Below are positions 1 to 13,094 of a DNA stretch of 64,000 bases, piece by piece; position 1 is the stretch's first letter, and each line of letters opens with the position of its first letter. Below the pieces are notes generated by a model, which did no database searches, was not told where the DNA came from, and worked only from the letters and a program-made list of their open reading frames with translations. Source of the DNA: Arabidopsis thaliana (Eukaryota; Streptophyta; Magnoliopsida; Brassicales; Brassicaceae); contig NC_003074.8 of assembly GCF_000001735.4 (NCBI RefSeq), forward strand, positions 20,095,261-20,159,260. The letters are read 5' to 3'. Position numbers and translations under genes: made by a program.

Positions 1-276
1 TGAAGTCTCATTAGTTCATTGATATGCTATTCGTGGATTCAACTTTGACTTATGCTGCTTTCTCTTAGGTGTATAATCTCTTACGATTGTATAGTCCAGA
101 CATAGGCACAAACTTCACTTGAAAATAGAATAACAGTTGTCATATTTTGTTTTAGCAATAAATCTCAAGCTGCGTGAGGAAATTTCCTTATTAGAATTCT
201 AGGCACTTCTTGATTTTGGCAGACCATATTTCATACTGTCTTTTCACTTCTGTATATGCTACTTGAAACTTCGTAG

Positions 277-3200
277 GCGGACATTGGTAATGAGGATGAT
301 ATCGAGCCTGATGGGGATGGAAAATGGCCTTTCCATAGTTTTGTTGAGCAACTTATTCTTGACATGTTTGACCCTGGTAAGGTTCATGTACTTGTGCCGT
401 ATACATTTTACTTTTTTCCACTTATTGAGTTCTAGTAAAGTTGACTAATAATCTGATAATGTGTTCAGCATGGGAGATCCGCCATGGAAGTGTAATGGCT
501 CTCAGAGAAATATTAATGCTTCATGGTGGTTCTGCTGGAGTGTCAACAGAAGAGTTTAGTTCAGATAATGGGTTTGAGTTGAAAGACGTCTTGAATAAAG
601 TAACACGAGAAAGAGAAATCGACTTGAATATGCAGGTTTCAGAAAATGAGCTGGAGCCACTTCGGAAAAGACCTAAGATTGAAGATCCATCAAAATCTTT
701 TATTGATAACACTGTTTTAGAAGTTATTGGGGGTGACTATGATATTAATGTTAAAGATGAAGATGCTGAGTTTTTGCTGCCACCAGTGAAGGTCAATGGT
801 CAAACTGACTGTAGTTCTACGAAACTGGAACCTCAATCTTCTATGGATGACTCGACATCTCACTCTGAAATAAACCATGTGGCAGAGGTTAACAATCATT
901 TTGAAGATAAGAGTTTTATTGAGGAGCCAGTTATACCTAAGCAACAGGAAGAAAATCTCGAAGTGTTGGATTTGGTCAAACAAGCTAGGCATTCTTGGAT
1001 AAAAAATTTTGAATTTCTCCAGGATTGCACCATTCGCTTCTTATGTGTGCTTTCACTTGACCGGTAAGACTTTGGTTCTTTATCCTAGGTTTTCTTTTCC
1101 ATTTTTAGCTGTTTCTGCTTCATGGTAGCACGATTGTTTAGAAAGGTTCTGATACTGGCTGAGATTTGGTTGATCCTTTCTTAGTTAATGATTAGCTTTC
1201 CCTCGATTGCAGATTTGGGGATTATATTTCTGATCAGGTAGTTGCTCCTGTGCGGGAAGCTTGTGCCCAAGCACTTGGTGCTACTTTCAAATACATGAAT
1301 CCCTCGTTGATTTATGAGACATTAAATATCTTGCTTCAGATGCAGGTAATATATATAGAGAGAGATTGACTTTTTTAACCTACTCAAAACTAAGAAACTT
1401 GTTGCAGTCTCTAATAATTATAAACTGTTGGTAATCTTTATCATTTATATTTGTTCAGCGCCGGCCTGAATGGGAAATTCGTCATGGAAGTCTTTTAGGC
1501 ATCAAGTACTTGGTTGCTGTGCGACAGGTAATATTCCAGCACATAAGAGCTGATTACACATGTTTGGAAAACTGAAAAAGGACACTTTCACTGTCTTGTT
1601 TTGCCGTTTTCTTATGTCTTGAGAACTTATGCTTTTCTATCATGATATGTAGTAGTTTTTGATTTTCTGAGGCTCTATTTAGCTTATTTGACTTCTTGAT
1701 ATGTTCTTGGTTTGTAGAGATGCATTTCCAGTGTTAGCTTTTCTTTCTTATTCTCCCCGTTTTTTGCAGGAAATGCTCCAAGATTTGCTTGGCTATATTC
1801 TTCCGGCGTGTAAAGCAGGGTTGGAGGATTCTGACGATGATGTGCGAGCAGTTGCCGCTGATGCTCTTATACCGGCAGCAGCTGCTATTGTCTCTTTGAG
1901 AGGACAGACATTACTTTCCATTGTCATGCTACTGTGGGATATCTTACTTGAGTTGGATGACTTAAGTCCATCAACAAGCAGGTAAACAAGTGTAAAATTA
2001 CATGCTAACCTTTTCATTATCCAAAATCCTTCTTTTCTTGGTATTTGGAGTTTTCTGTACGAGATCAATTTTGACCTAGTGAAATATTTCTTGCAGTATT
2101 ATGAACCTCCTGGCAGAAATTTATTCTCAAGATGACATGACCCTAGTGATGCATGAGGAATTATCACTGGGGGAGGAACAAAATATTGAACTCAATGAAA
2201 TGGGTCATATCGAGAGTATTGGAGAAAGAAGAGATGTAAAGGAAAGCCCTTATGCATTATCAGGTTTGGCCCCTAGGTTGTGGCCATTCACGAGGCATGA
2301 CATAACATCAGTTCGATTTTCTGCTATTCGAACTCTGGTGGGTTTCTGTTGTTTATTCTACAAAAGAATCTCTCTCAGTACTTGCTTCCTATGTTTGTAG
2401 CCGCTTACATGTATCTTGTGCCTTGAGTTTCTATGCCCTCAGAATTTAACAGATGCAAACCCTGTTTGTTTACCTCAGAATACACTTTACTTATGTTTCT
2501 TCATATGTTTATAGTGTGCTTTCCTAAATTTTCCCCTGGCAGGAACGACTTCTTGAAGCTGGATGCAGAAAAAACATTTCTGGGCAGTCTAAAAGTTCTT
2601 TTTGGCCATCTTCTATTTTAGGGGACACCCTGAGAATCGTCTTTCAAAATCTTTTGCTTGAATCAACTGAGGAGATTCTGGAGTGTTCAGAGAGAGTGTG
2701 GAGACTATTGGTTCAGGTACTTAGTAATAAAATTTTGCTTTTCTTTGAAACACCTAAATTATTTCTATGCCTTTTTCTCCTTCTTCTGCATCCTTAGAAA
2801 TTAAAGGATCTTCGTTCTTGGTTTCCAGTTTGCATTCTTACTTGGGCCTAGATTATCTCTCATTTCTCTTCTTTTTTAGTGCCCAGTGGATGATCTAGAA
2901 GACACGGCAAAATTCTATATGGCTTCGTGGATAGAACTTGCAGCTACTCCTTATGGCTCCACATTGGATGCTACAAAAATGTTTTGGCCAGTAGCTCCCC
3001 CTCGTAAGAGTCATTTCAAAGCTGCTGCTAAGATGAAAGCTGTCAAACTTGAGAACGAAGCTTCTAGCATTCTGGGATTTGATTATGCAAGAAGTTCTGC
3101 TTCCCTTGAAAAACAGGAAGATGCTTCTGCCAGGTCCACTAAAATTATTGTCGGCTCTGATATGGAGATGTCAGTGACCCGTACCCGGGTAGTTACAGCA

Positions 3201-6200
3201 TCTGCATTAGGTATCTTTGCATCCCGGTTGCGAGAGGGTTCAATGCAGTTTGTGGTAGATCCACTGAGTAGTACTCTTACTTCTATGTCCGGTGTTCAGC
3301 GCCAGGTATGCATCTCTCTATCTCAATATCTCGTTTTCTCTCTATTACTAGACATCTGTTGCGTTTTTCGAACTAAACCGCTGGCTCTGCAGGTTGGGTC
3401 CATTGTGCTCATCTCTTGGTTCAGAGAAACTAAATGCAAGGCCCCTTCTGATGGAAGTGGAAGTTTGCCTGGTTTCCCTAGTCCTCTGAAAAAATGGCTG
3501 CTAGATTTGTTAGCTTGCGCAGACCCTGCTTTCCCTACTAAAGACATATTTCTTCCTTATGCTGAACTCTCAAGAACATACACTAAAATGAGGAATGAAG
3601 CTTCTCAGTTGTTGCATACAGTTGAAACCTGCCATTGTTTTGATAAGTTATTATCAACGAATAAACTCAATGTGGAGAGCGTGACTGCTGATGAGACAAT
3701 TGACTTTGCATCAACACTAGATTTGTGGAACAAAGAAAGTGCTGGAAATGAATCCTTAGAAAAGCAAGTTTTTGAAGACGTGGAGTCATCTAGGCAACAG
3801 CTATTAAGTACTGCTGGTTATTTAAAGTGTGTCCAGGTACATTGGGATCTATTTTTGATACAATTCATGTGCTATTTTAAATCTTGATCTGCTAGATTAT
3901 CATGTCATATAAATTAAATGTTTCCATTTCTCGATTGAACCATTTTTATCCTATATCTGGACTTATGTTTATGCAGAGTAATCTACATATCACAGTCACC
4001 TCCCTGGTCGCTGCTGCAGTTGTTTGGATGTCAGAATTTCCTGCTAGACTTAATCCAATAATCTTGCCGCTGATGGCTTCGATTAAAAGAGAGCAGGTAG
4101 CAACTAAAATCTAAATGTTTGTTTTTTCGTTCGCTGAATTGAACACTGACTCTGTGCTGTTTCAAGGAACAAATACTACAACAAATAGCTGCTGAGGCTC
4201 TTGCAGAGCTCATTGCATACTGCGTAGATCGGAAGCCAAGCCCCAATGACAAGTTAATCAAGAATATCTGTAGCTTGACGTGCATGGATCCTAGCGAAAC
4301 ACCTCAAGCTAGCATCATTAGCTCTATGGATATCGTTGATGATATGGATTTTCTGTCCTCACGGAGTAACACAGGAAAACAAAAAGCAAAAGTCGTGTTG
4401 GCTAGTGGCGAAGATAGGTCTAAAGTTGAGGGTTTTATCACGAGAAGAGGATCTGAACTCGCGTTGAAGCATTTAAGCTTGAAATTTGGTGGTTCCTTGT
4501 TTGACAAACTCCCAAAATTATGGGAGTGCCTCACTGAGGTTCTTGTTCCTGAAATTCCTTCAGATCAACAGAAGATTGACCTTAAAATAGAATCTATTTC
4601 GGATCCACAGGTCTTAATAAACAACATCCAGGTATACCCAGTGAAGTGTTTAGCTTGTGTTTTTTGAAGGTTTAGTTTGAGGATAGGCCAAAAACGAAGC
4701 TTAATATTGAATATGCAGAGCCTTAACATGGTGTACTTTTATATTTTATGTTTTCCAGGTGGTACGTTCAATAGCACCAGTGATGGAAGAAACACTGAAA
4801 CCTAGACTGCTCAGTCTTCTGCCTTGTATTTTCAAATGTGTTCGCCATTCCCATGTGGCTGTTAGATTGGCTGCTTCTAGATGTGTTATGACAATGGCTA
4901 AATCAATGACAACAGATGTCATGGCAGCAGTAGTGGAAAGTGCTATTCCAATGTTGGGAGATTTAACATGCATTAGTGGTAGACAAGGCGCAGGAATGCT
5001 TATTGGTTTGCTTGTGCAAGGGCTGGGTGTTGAACTGGTTCCATATTCTCCTCTATTGGTTGTTCCTCTCCTGAGATGCATGAGCGATGTTGACAGTTCA
5101 GTCAGGCAGAGCGTAACACGTAGCTTTGCTGCCCTTGTACCTATGCTTCCATTAGCACGTGGTGTTCCCCCTCCCGTCGGGTTGAGCAAAGATCTATCTA
5201 GCAATGCAGAGGATGCAAAATTTTTGGAGCAGCTTCTTGACAACTCCCATATCGATGATTACAAGCTTTGCACTGAGCTAAAAGTTCAATTAAGAAGGTA
5301 TTTTAGTCTAGATTAAATGAAAGTTTCTTCTCTGTTCTGAGTGTCTCATGGTTTCTGTGTTGTCTTTCTGATTTGGTCGCTTCACTGGCTTTTTTCCTTG
5401 GTTTTCTCATTTGCATCTAAACAAAATTGAGGGGATGGTTCGTGAGAAATGGTAGGACATTGAACGTATTGTTGGGTTGAGCAGGGTTGAATTCACGAAA
5501 TTTGGTCTTGACTTAGCCTGGTCCCTGGTTGATAGGGATTAGACGCATTTTATAATCTATATTTTTATTTCTATATTGTTGAATTGAACTGAGTGGGAAC
5601 TTTATTGCTTTTGAAATATTATTGTGGAATATTTATCAGTTTTCTGTTTCCAGGTATCAACAAGAAGGAATCAATTGGTTAGGATTCCTAAAGCGTTTTA
5701 AGCTCCATGGAATTCTCTGCGATGATATGGGGCTTGGTAAGACTCTTCAAGCATCTGCAATTGTGGCATCCGATGCAGCAGAGCGTCGTGGTTCAACAGA
5801 TGAACTGGATGTTTTTCCATCTATAATTGTTTGCCCTTCAACATTAGTTGGTCATTGGGCATTTGAAATTGAGAAGTATATCGACCTTTCTCTGCTAAGC
5901 GTGTTGCAATATGTTGGCTCTGCTCAAGACCGCGTTTCTCTCCGTGAACAGTTCAACAACCATAATGTCATTATAACATCTTATGATGTGGTCCGCAAGG
6001 ATGTTGATTATCTGACGCAATTTTCATGGAACTACTGTATCCTGGATGAGGGGCACATAATTAAGAATGCTAAATCTAAAATTACTGCAGCAGTCAAACA
6101 ATTGAAGGCCCAGCACCGGCTTATCCTTAGTGGAACACCAATACAGGTTTCATTGGAGTGCTCGACTTCCCAGAAAGTTTAGTACGCGTTCTTTTATCTT

Positions 6201-8547
6201 GAGTGATATTGTTTCCTTTTTGCAGAATAATATCATGGAGCTGTGGTCCCTTTTTGACTTCTTGATGCCTGGATTTCTTGGGACAGAGAGACAGGTAGCG
6301 CTTATACATTTTCCCTGTTTTTATGTTGTTACAAATGACCAATTTTCAGGGTCACTTTTGAAAGTTATACTTTGAAGAAGTATTTTTGGATATTCTTTGT
6401 TTTCATAAACGAGACATATGTTTCTTTTTTGGGCAGTTTCAAGCATCTTATGGAAAACCATTGCTGGCAGCTAGAGATCCTAAATGCTCTGCTAAGGATG
6501 CTGAAGCGGGTGTACTGGCAATGGAAGCACTCCATAAGCAGGTAATGCTGTTTCTTGAGTTCATCTTTTCCGACTTCTTATTTTCCGTTGCAATTGTTGA
6601 GAATTGGTAACATCATGACCTGATAAAATCTTCAAATCACGTAGGTTATGCCATTCTTACTCAGACGTACGAAAGAGGAAGTCCTCTCTGATTTGCCAGA
6701 AAAAATCATTCAGGACAGATATTGTGACCTTAGTCCTGTCCAGTTGAAGCTTTATGAGCAATTTTCTGGTTCAAGTGCTAAGCAAGAAATATCTAGTATC
6801 ATAAAAGTTGATGGGTCAGCAGATTCCGGAAATGCAGATGTTGCGCCAACAAAAGCATCCACACACGTTTTCCAGGTATATTATTGTTTGCTGCATTGAA
6901 GGAAACACTCCCACCTAACAATTTTACAGTATGGGGAGACCTGATTTTTGTTTGAGTTTTAATTTTCCAGGCACTACAGTACCTGCTTAAACTCTGCAGT
7001 CATCCGCTTCTTGTTCTAGGCGATAAGGTCACAGAGCCGGTGGCTTCTGATTTGGCAGCAATGATAAATGGATGTTCGGACATTATCACTGAGCTTCATA
7101 AAGTTCAACACTCTCCAAAGCTTGTAGCTCTTCAGGAAATTTTAGAAGAATGTGGAATAGGTTCTGATGCTTCTAGTTCAGATGGCACTCTTAGTGTAGG
7201 CCAGCACAGAGTTCTGATATTTGCACAGCACAAAGTAATTACATATCGATTAATCTTACATCTCTGATTTCTTCCATTTTTCCGTTGGGTTTGTTTCCTT
7301 ACAAGATTGTCCAAGACCTAACCATGTTATGTTATGCAGGCTTTGCTGGATATCATTGAAAAGGACTTGTTTCAAGCCCACATGAAAAGGTGAGTTTCAA
7401 CTTGTGGATTTACTCTTTTTATTGTCAGTATATTTCTATTGGAGGACTTTGTACTGATTAGGTCTCCTAATTTGTGACTTGAAAAGTCTAAAACTGATCA
7501 GCCTTTTTTTCGCTTAAGTTGATTTGAGCTTAGTTTGTTTTTTCTAATTCCATGTTCCTCTCTTAATATATATCCTTAAATCTGGCTTCTACAATATATT
7601 GCTTATCGGTCTCACCTTATTCTTACAACAGTGTCACATATATGCGACTAGATGGTTCAGTTGTACCGGAGAAAAGGTTTGAGATTGTGAAAGCCTTTAA
7701 TTCAGATCCTACAATTGATGTTCTGCTCCTGACAACACATGGTATGCTTTTTCAATTCAACAAAGTTCTGCTATTGTGAGATGATATTGTAAGCAACTTC
7801 TCTGAATTAAATCCTTTCTGATCCTTCAGTTGGTGGGCTTGGGTTGAACCTGACCTCTGCTGATACACTTGTATTTATGGAGCATGATTGGAACCCAATG
7901 CGTGATCATCAGGTAAGGATTTATATTTTTCTTTGGCTTACGTCCATGTAAAATTTCACTTTGCAAGGAGGAAGAGTTCCACATCTCTTTCGTTTTTGAT
8001 TGGAAAGAATTTAAAATAGTATCGGCACACACTTGGATAGTGTATTATTATTTGAAGTTTGCTAATATAGAGCTGAACAAACTCTGGCAGGCGATGGACA
8101 GAGCGCATAGATTGGGACAGAAGAGAGTTGTAAATGTACACCGTCTGATAATGCGTGGCACACTTGAAGAGAAAGTGATGAGTCTCCAAAAATTCAAAGT
8201 GTCGGTTGCCAATACGGTAATCAATGCTGAGAATGCGAGTATGAAGACAATGAACACTGATCAGTTGCTTGACTTGTTTGCTTCAGCTGAAACGTCTAAA
8301 AAGGTATGCTATTCATCTTATTTAATAGCAATTCTCTAACGAAAGAAGAAGATTGATAATCCTCAATAATCGGTCTTTATTGTAGGGTGGTGGGTCTTCG
8401 AAGAAGGGATCAGAGGATAATGATCAGATTGCTGGAACTGGAAAAGGAATGAAGGCAATTCTAGGAAACTTAGAAGAACTGTGGGATCAATCACAGTACA
8501 CAGAAGAGTACAATCTTAGCCAGTTCTTAACTAAGCTCAACGGGTAA
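277..8547 (+). CDS. RGD3: MOT1/BTAF1-type SWI2/SNF2 ATPase (TBP-associated), 5' end outside window
   Basis: Mot1/BTAF1 proteins use ATP to strip TATA-binding protein from DNA in the nucleus. Twenty-two coding exons are in the window: 277-376, 469-1063, 1213-1345, 1459-1527, 1770-1981, 2097-2337, 2543-2716, 2880-3305, 3393-3836, 3977-4096, 4167-4631, 4759-5297, 5654-6146, 6226-6294, 6437-6541, 6645-6875, 6971-7234, 7340-7389, 7632-7741, 7830-7912, 8091-8303, 8386-8547. They sum to 5298 bases in one open frame, about 1765 residues plus stop; plant homologues have about 2000, so roughly 280 N-terminal residues are missing on the left. The first two thirds are HEAT-repeat-like helices (for example [14 protein letters not shown]). 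The ATPase core starts at [12 protein letters not shown], with Walker A DDMGLGKT (about 5721), the Mot1-style box DEGH (6045-6056) and motif [13 protein letters not shown] (about 8095). At3g54280 (RGD3/CHR16) is recalled, not searched. Confidence 0.95.
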
Positions 8548-9362
8548 TAGCATAGCCAAGAAGCCAAGAATTTGTGTACATATTTAATTCAGCTCGATTC
8601 AGGAGAAACCAACAATTTTGACGTTCCAAACACATAAAAAGGTTACATCCACTCTTTTTTTTTGTCTCCATTTTGTTTTGTCGTCTATCTTTTAGATTCC
8701 TAAAAGAAGAAATGATTTTAAAATTATAAGAGGAGAAAACGAGAAAAGAGAAGTTGATGACATCGGAGTCGTTAGTTTTGGCAATACGACCGGTCTAATG
8801 TTTGTGACCGCCGAAGTAGTTTTTGTAGTGGATTCTGAATCGTGTAAATACGCTTTTAACCAGCTTTTCCTCTTCTGTTTCAGCTTTTTTTAGTTAGTTT
8901 CTGTTTCAAGTCTTCTTCTACTTTTTCTGTTACCTTGTTTTGTCGGTGTTCAAGTCCAAAAGCATAAAACAGGTAAAAAGAAAAAGCATTACCCTTGAGT
9001 AATCGACAAACCTCTCTAAATCGACACAAATTAAGCCCATCAAAATTCTTGAACAAATCTGTTTCAAGTCTTCTACTCCTGTGGTCTAACCATGATTGGC
9101 AATTGTTTTCACACGCTTAGAAGATTAGTCACCATTATCAAATAATAATCGAATTAAAACTTGCTGAAAACTTGGATAACCATCCTAGAAACATCTCTCG
9201 TCCTCTTACGAGTTACATAACCTATTTTTGTTTTGTTTTTAATTTAACAGAATGAGAAAACATAGCAACACCTGAATCGACAAATCTGACTCTATATACA
9301 CAAAATTCACAACCCCACACACAACAACAGTTTTTCACAAAGTGAGCCTAAAAAGGATAAAA
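8548..9362. other. Convergent 3' intergenic region
   Basis: This gap lies between the stop codons of the + strand MOT1-type gene and the - strand hemerythrin gene, so it must hold both 3' untranslated regions and poly(A) signals. It is AT-rich with several T runs. I see no open frame with coding character and no RNA gene. Confidence 0.6.
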
Positions 9363-10585
9363 TCAGTCAACAACATCAGAGCAGAGAAAAGATGAGATAA
9401 GATTTGGATCACCAAATGTCATGAGCAAGTCAATATACTGCATAGCTTCTTGTGGAGTGAGACCTTCTAGTAGGAAATCAAACGAGTTAGAATGAGTCCC
9501 ACTCATAACTTCTAAGCTTTGATTCATCAATTTCTTCTGCTTCTCTTTCCCCATTTCTGCAGCTTCCACCATTGGCAATAAATCTTTCTCTTCCTCTTCA
9601 AAATGTGTTTTACACATCATCTATGTTCAAAAACAAAAACCTCAATCATTACAAAAACAGACAAAAGTGAAGCTTTTTGTTATTGTTATTTTAACTTTAC
9701 CTGCAATGATTTGAAACGAGAAGCAAGACTAAAGAGAGCTTCTGAACAAATCCCAGAATCCAAAACTCCAATAGATTTGATATCTTCTTTGATACCATTC
9801 ATCATTGGTAATTCTCTCCCATGTTCTTCATTTGCACTTTTACACATCCCTACACACAAATTCACAGAAATCAAAATTTCAACATTTGACAACAATAATC
9901 AAATTCATTCCCTAAACCTAAACAATTCTCTTTAATTACCTCGATCAACAGATTCAAGAACAGGGAACAAGATTCTCTCTTCCATTTGAGCATGTTCGAG
10001 CATAAGCTCCTGTAAATGAGTATAACTCTTTGCAAATTTCCTAATCTCCATCTTCGGTGTTCCCACAGACGGATCCACCGCTTTTTTACCTCCACGCGCC
10101 GCCAGATCCTCCGACCATCTCAACATCCTCTCCATATGCCACAACATACTCCTATGCTGAAGCCAAATCATCTTCACTATCAATGGAGTCGCTTCGTCGA
10201 AGCCTTCCAGATTAAACTTCCAAATCATCAAACGCGGCTCTGGGAACTTATCCTCGATGTAACGGAGAAGAACCTCTCGAGAACCTGATACAGTCTCCGA
10301 TCCGACTTGAATCGTCGGTTTTTGGTCTTCCGATGGAACGAAACGGAGCGGAACTTTCTTGTGGAGAAGAGCGAAACGGAGATACGACGTCACTAGACTG
10401 TTAGGTGGTCCGTATAATCTCACTGTTGCGGTGAAGCTCACCGTCGATGTTTCTGTTTTCGCGGTGGGGATTCGTTGGGTTGGTGGTGCGGTGGCGGCGG
10501 CGGAAGGAGGAGGAGGTTTGACGACGAGGTCAAAGGGAGAGATCTCAGCCGTGGATTTAGTTGAGCTGGAGAAGCAGGTTCCCAT
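9363..10585 (-). CDS. Hemerythrin HHE-domain-like protein
   Basis: Three exons: 9940-10585, 9701-9849, 9363-9620 (1053 bases, 350 residues). The start MGTCFSSS carries an N-myristoylation-like Gly2 followed by Cys4, which suggests membrane attachment (inference). After a Pro/Ala-rich stretch comes a thioredoxin-fold-like segment ending YIEDKFPEPR. Then come helices with spaced His and Glu typical of the HHE hemerythrin fold: WLQHRSMLWHMERML, then HLQELMLEHAQMEERILFP, NEEHGRELP and CKTHFEEEEKDLLP. These His/Glu sets normally bind a di-iron centre. The known plant proteins with clear hemerythrin domains (BRUTUS family) are iron regulators with RING domains; this one has no RING, so its role is unknown. 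Introns are GT-AG. The order fits At3g54290. Confidence 0.88.
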
Positions 10586-13094
10586 ATTTGGTGAAGAAAA
10601 CGTGAGAAACGAAATCTAGAATCTCAGAGAGAGAGAGAAGAAGAAGATGAAGAAGAAGTTGGAGTGAATTGCAAGAAATTGGAGTTGGAGAAGATTGAGA
10701 GATTAGAGGCGCGTTTGTTGAGAGGAGAGAAAAAGGTATCACGCCATTATCATATTGCCAAAAGCTTTAGGAACTTTGAGAGACTTCAGTATTTTTCTTT
10801 CTCACCATTTAAGTGTTTCCCATAATTCAATTCTTAATAATGAATATTTTTCTTTGTTCCTCAAAAAAAATATTAAAGGAGATTTCTGACTCTTTGGAAC
10901 CTACTTTGCTGTATCACTGGTCAAGTCATAGTCGTCATGAGTCTACACAATTATTTGTGTGATCTAACAATCTAAAACATGTTTGATTAGCTTCTTAAAA
11001 AAAACTACAATATGTAGTACTAATTTTAGATAAAAATACTTCCGACTTTTAATGTTGAATTGTGTACTGTACACTTTATGAGAATTTGAGGATAAGAGGA
11101 AGAAATCAAATGTTTTCTTTTATGGTTGTGATTTTTTTTGAGTGTTTTGTTTATGCCACCGATTTTTTCTACAAAAAGTGGATGAAGAGATCTCTGTGTA
11201 ATTAATTCAAAGTGGCATCTTGTATATCAATTATCTATCAATTTTAGAGGATTCTCTATAGTTATTGCGAGATACACCGCATATGTGTAATGTCTTTGTT
11301 GAAGAAGATCTTCTCTATATATAAATCCAAAATAAAATTCAATGGTAATTAGGAAACCAGTTCTTGTTTATTTCGAAATCAATGGTAATTAGGATTCGGT
11401 TTCTTTTGGTATATTTTATAGATCTATCAAGCCATCGTAGAAATCACTCTTGGCCTCGGTTAAAATAAAAATATACATGTTTCGGGCAACCAAAAACCTT
11501 TAATGTATTTTGACAAAATGGTTTTAAGTAATACGCAACTATATTTTTGCTAATGGTGACTTGCGGTTCAACTGCGGATAAAGTGTGGTACGGTTCTAAA
11601 CGAAAATATATACATATACACATATATATAGATATTTTCGTTACTATTTGAACCGTATCACACTATGCGGTTTGGTCACCATTTGGTGCAACCCTTTATG
11701 GTTAATGAACCTCATAATTTTTACTTAACATTAGCCATTTCTCCTTTTTCATGAATTGAAATTCACTTTTCACTTTACCTGAAAGAATTTCATTAATGAT
11801 AGGATATCTTGTCATATACAGTACATCAATATTCAAAGCATCGAGATATGGAAGTTTTCAACAGTTATAACTTAAAACTCTTTCTTATGATCACTCTCTT
11901 GTCTCATCAGGGTCCTTACACACAACTTTTTTTTTCTTATTGAACCTATCTCTGATAGTTTATATATTCAAGTTTGATTGTCATCTGGAGATTTATCAAT
12001 TATTGGATAGAATTCCTATTACTATCAACTAATCTACTCGCAGGCCCGTGCCAGCCATTTTGGGATGCCACTAGAAAGTTAATATGATCATTTAAGATTT
12101 AGCTAAAGTTTGGAAAACTGGAACACCAAAAGAGACATTCAACATTTACTACTATGGAGAGTAAACGCTCTTTACTCCAAAATCATCTTTCAGCTTATTT
12201 TGCTTTAGTTGTACATGAAACCTATAAACCATGCAGATGTATGGATCTCTAAATCGGGATCTCTAAATCGAATTTCATGGATTATGTGGTATATTTGAAA
12301 ATACGTATGTATTTTATCTTTGGTTGCTTATGTTTGTTATCAATAAGGTCCCATGTTTACACTTGAATCATTCCTATATTGAATATTTAAAATCCATAAC
12401 ATGATTTGCTTTTTAGAAAATTGATTGGCTATAAATTCTCACCATCCTCAGTCATAGTAAAAACGAAGCCAACCATATATGCTTATTCATATCTCCCTTT
12501 ATATCTGTAGACAATAGACAGAGAAGTTGATGTGGGGATAATTGAAAAGGTACGAAATATCCCTTTATGAAATTATTTCATATCCGCTTTATCAAACGAG
12601 AAACGGTGTAAAAAAACAACTAGCAGACATTACTTTGTTACCTTTTTTGTTCCTCCCATGTGATTTGCCCTACTTAACCTCACCTTTACGCTTCACCTTT
12701 TGCTCTTTGCTTCATCAGCCACAGAGTTTAAAAGCCGTAACATTCTATTTCGCTTTTGGGTCATCATTGTTTGCTTCTTCTTTTTTTCTCTGTAAAAACT
12801 TTATACAGTACCTACAATTTTCTTGTTCTTTTTTCTTAATATCAGTCGAAGCCTAAATGACATAACCGCATACACTACACACATGTATCTTGGAGATCAC
12901 CATAAAGAAAATTGCTGATCGCATAGAATAGAACAGACACGGCAACTTGAGAACAAAAACATTTTTTTTATATATATAGCATCACAGCATGTGGGAGATG
13001 ATGATGATATGATGATATGTTATTATAAGTTCTTCCATGTACAAACATGAGCATGCAATTTAAGTGTTAAAACAGATACAAACGAAGCGAAACA
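10586..13094. other. Long intergenic region, no gene seen
   Basis: Divided between the 5' leader and promoter of the hemerythrin gene and the 3' UTR of VAMP727. I see no coding exon. It holds an imperfect inverted repeat (separate entry), a short direct repeat caatggtaattagga at about 11340 and 11382, and a tandem ggatctctaaatcg at about 12243-12272. Confidence 0.6.
11553..11682. repeat. Imperfect inverted repeat, MITE-like hairpin
   Basis: The left arm starts atggtgac, then passes through agtgtggtacggttc and cgaaaatatat. The right arm is its imperfect reverse complement and ends ggtcaccat. The centre is a short (AT)n/(CATA)n loop. About 130 bp in all, with no coding capacity. The shape is that of a small non-autonomous DNA transposon or a foldback element; I cannot assign a family and see no certain target-site duplication. 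Confidence 0.6.

Noticed and set aside
4746..5243. 165-codon minus-strand open frame inside the MOT1-type gene
   Set aside because: Lies wholly within a well-supported coding exon on + and has no recognisable motif.
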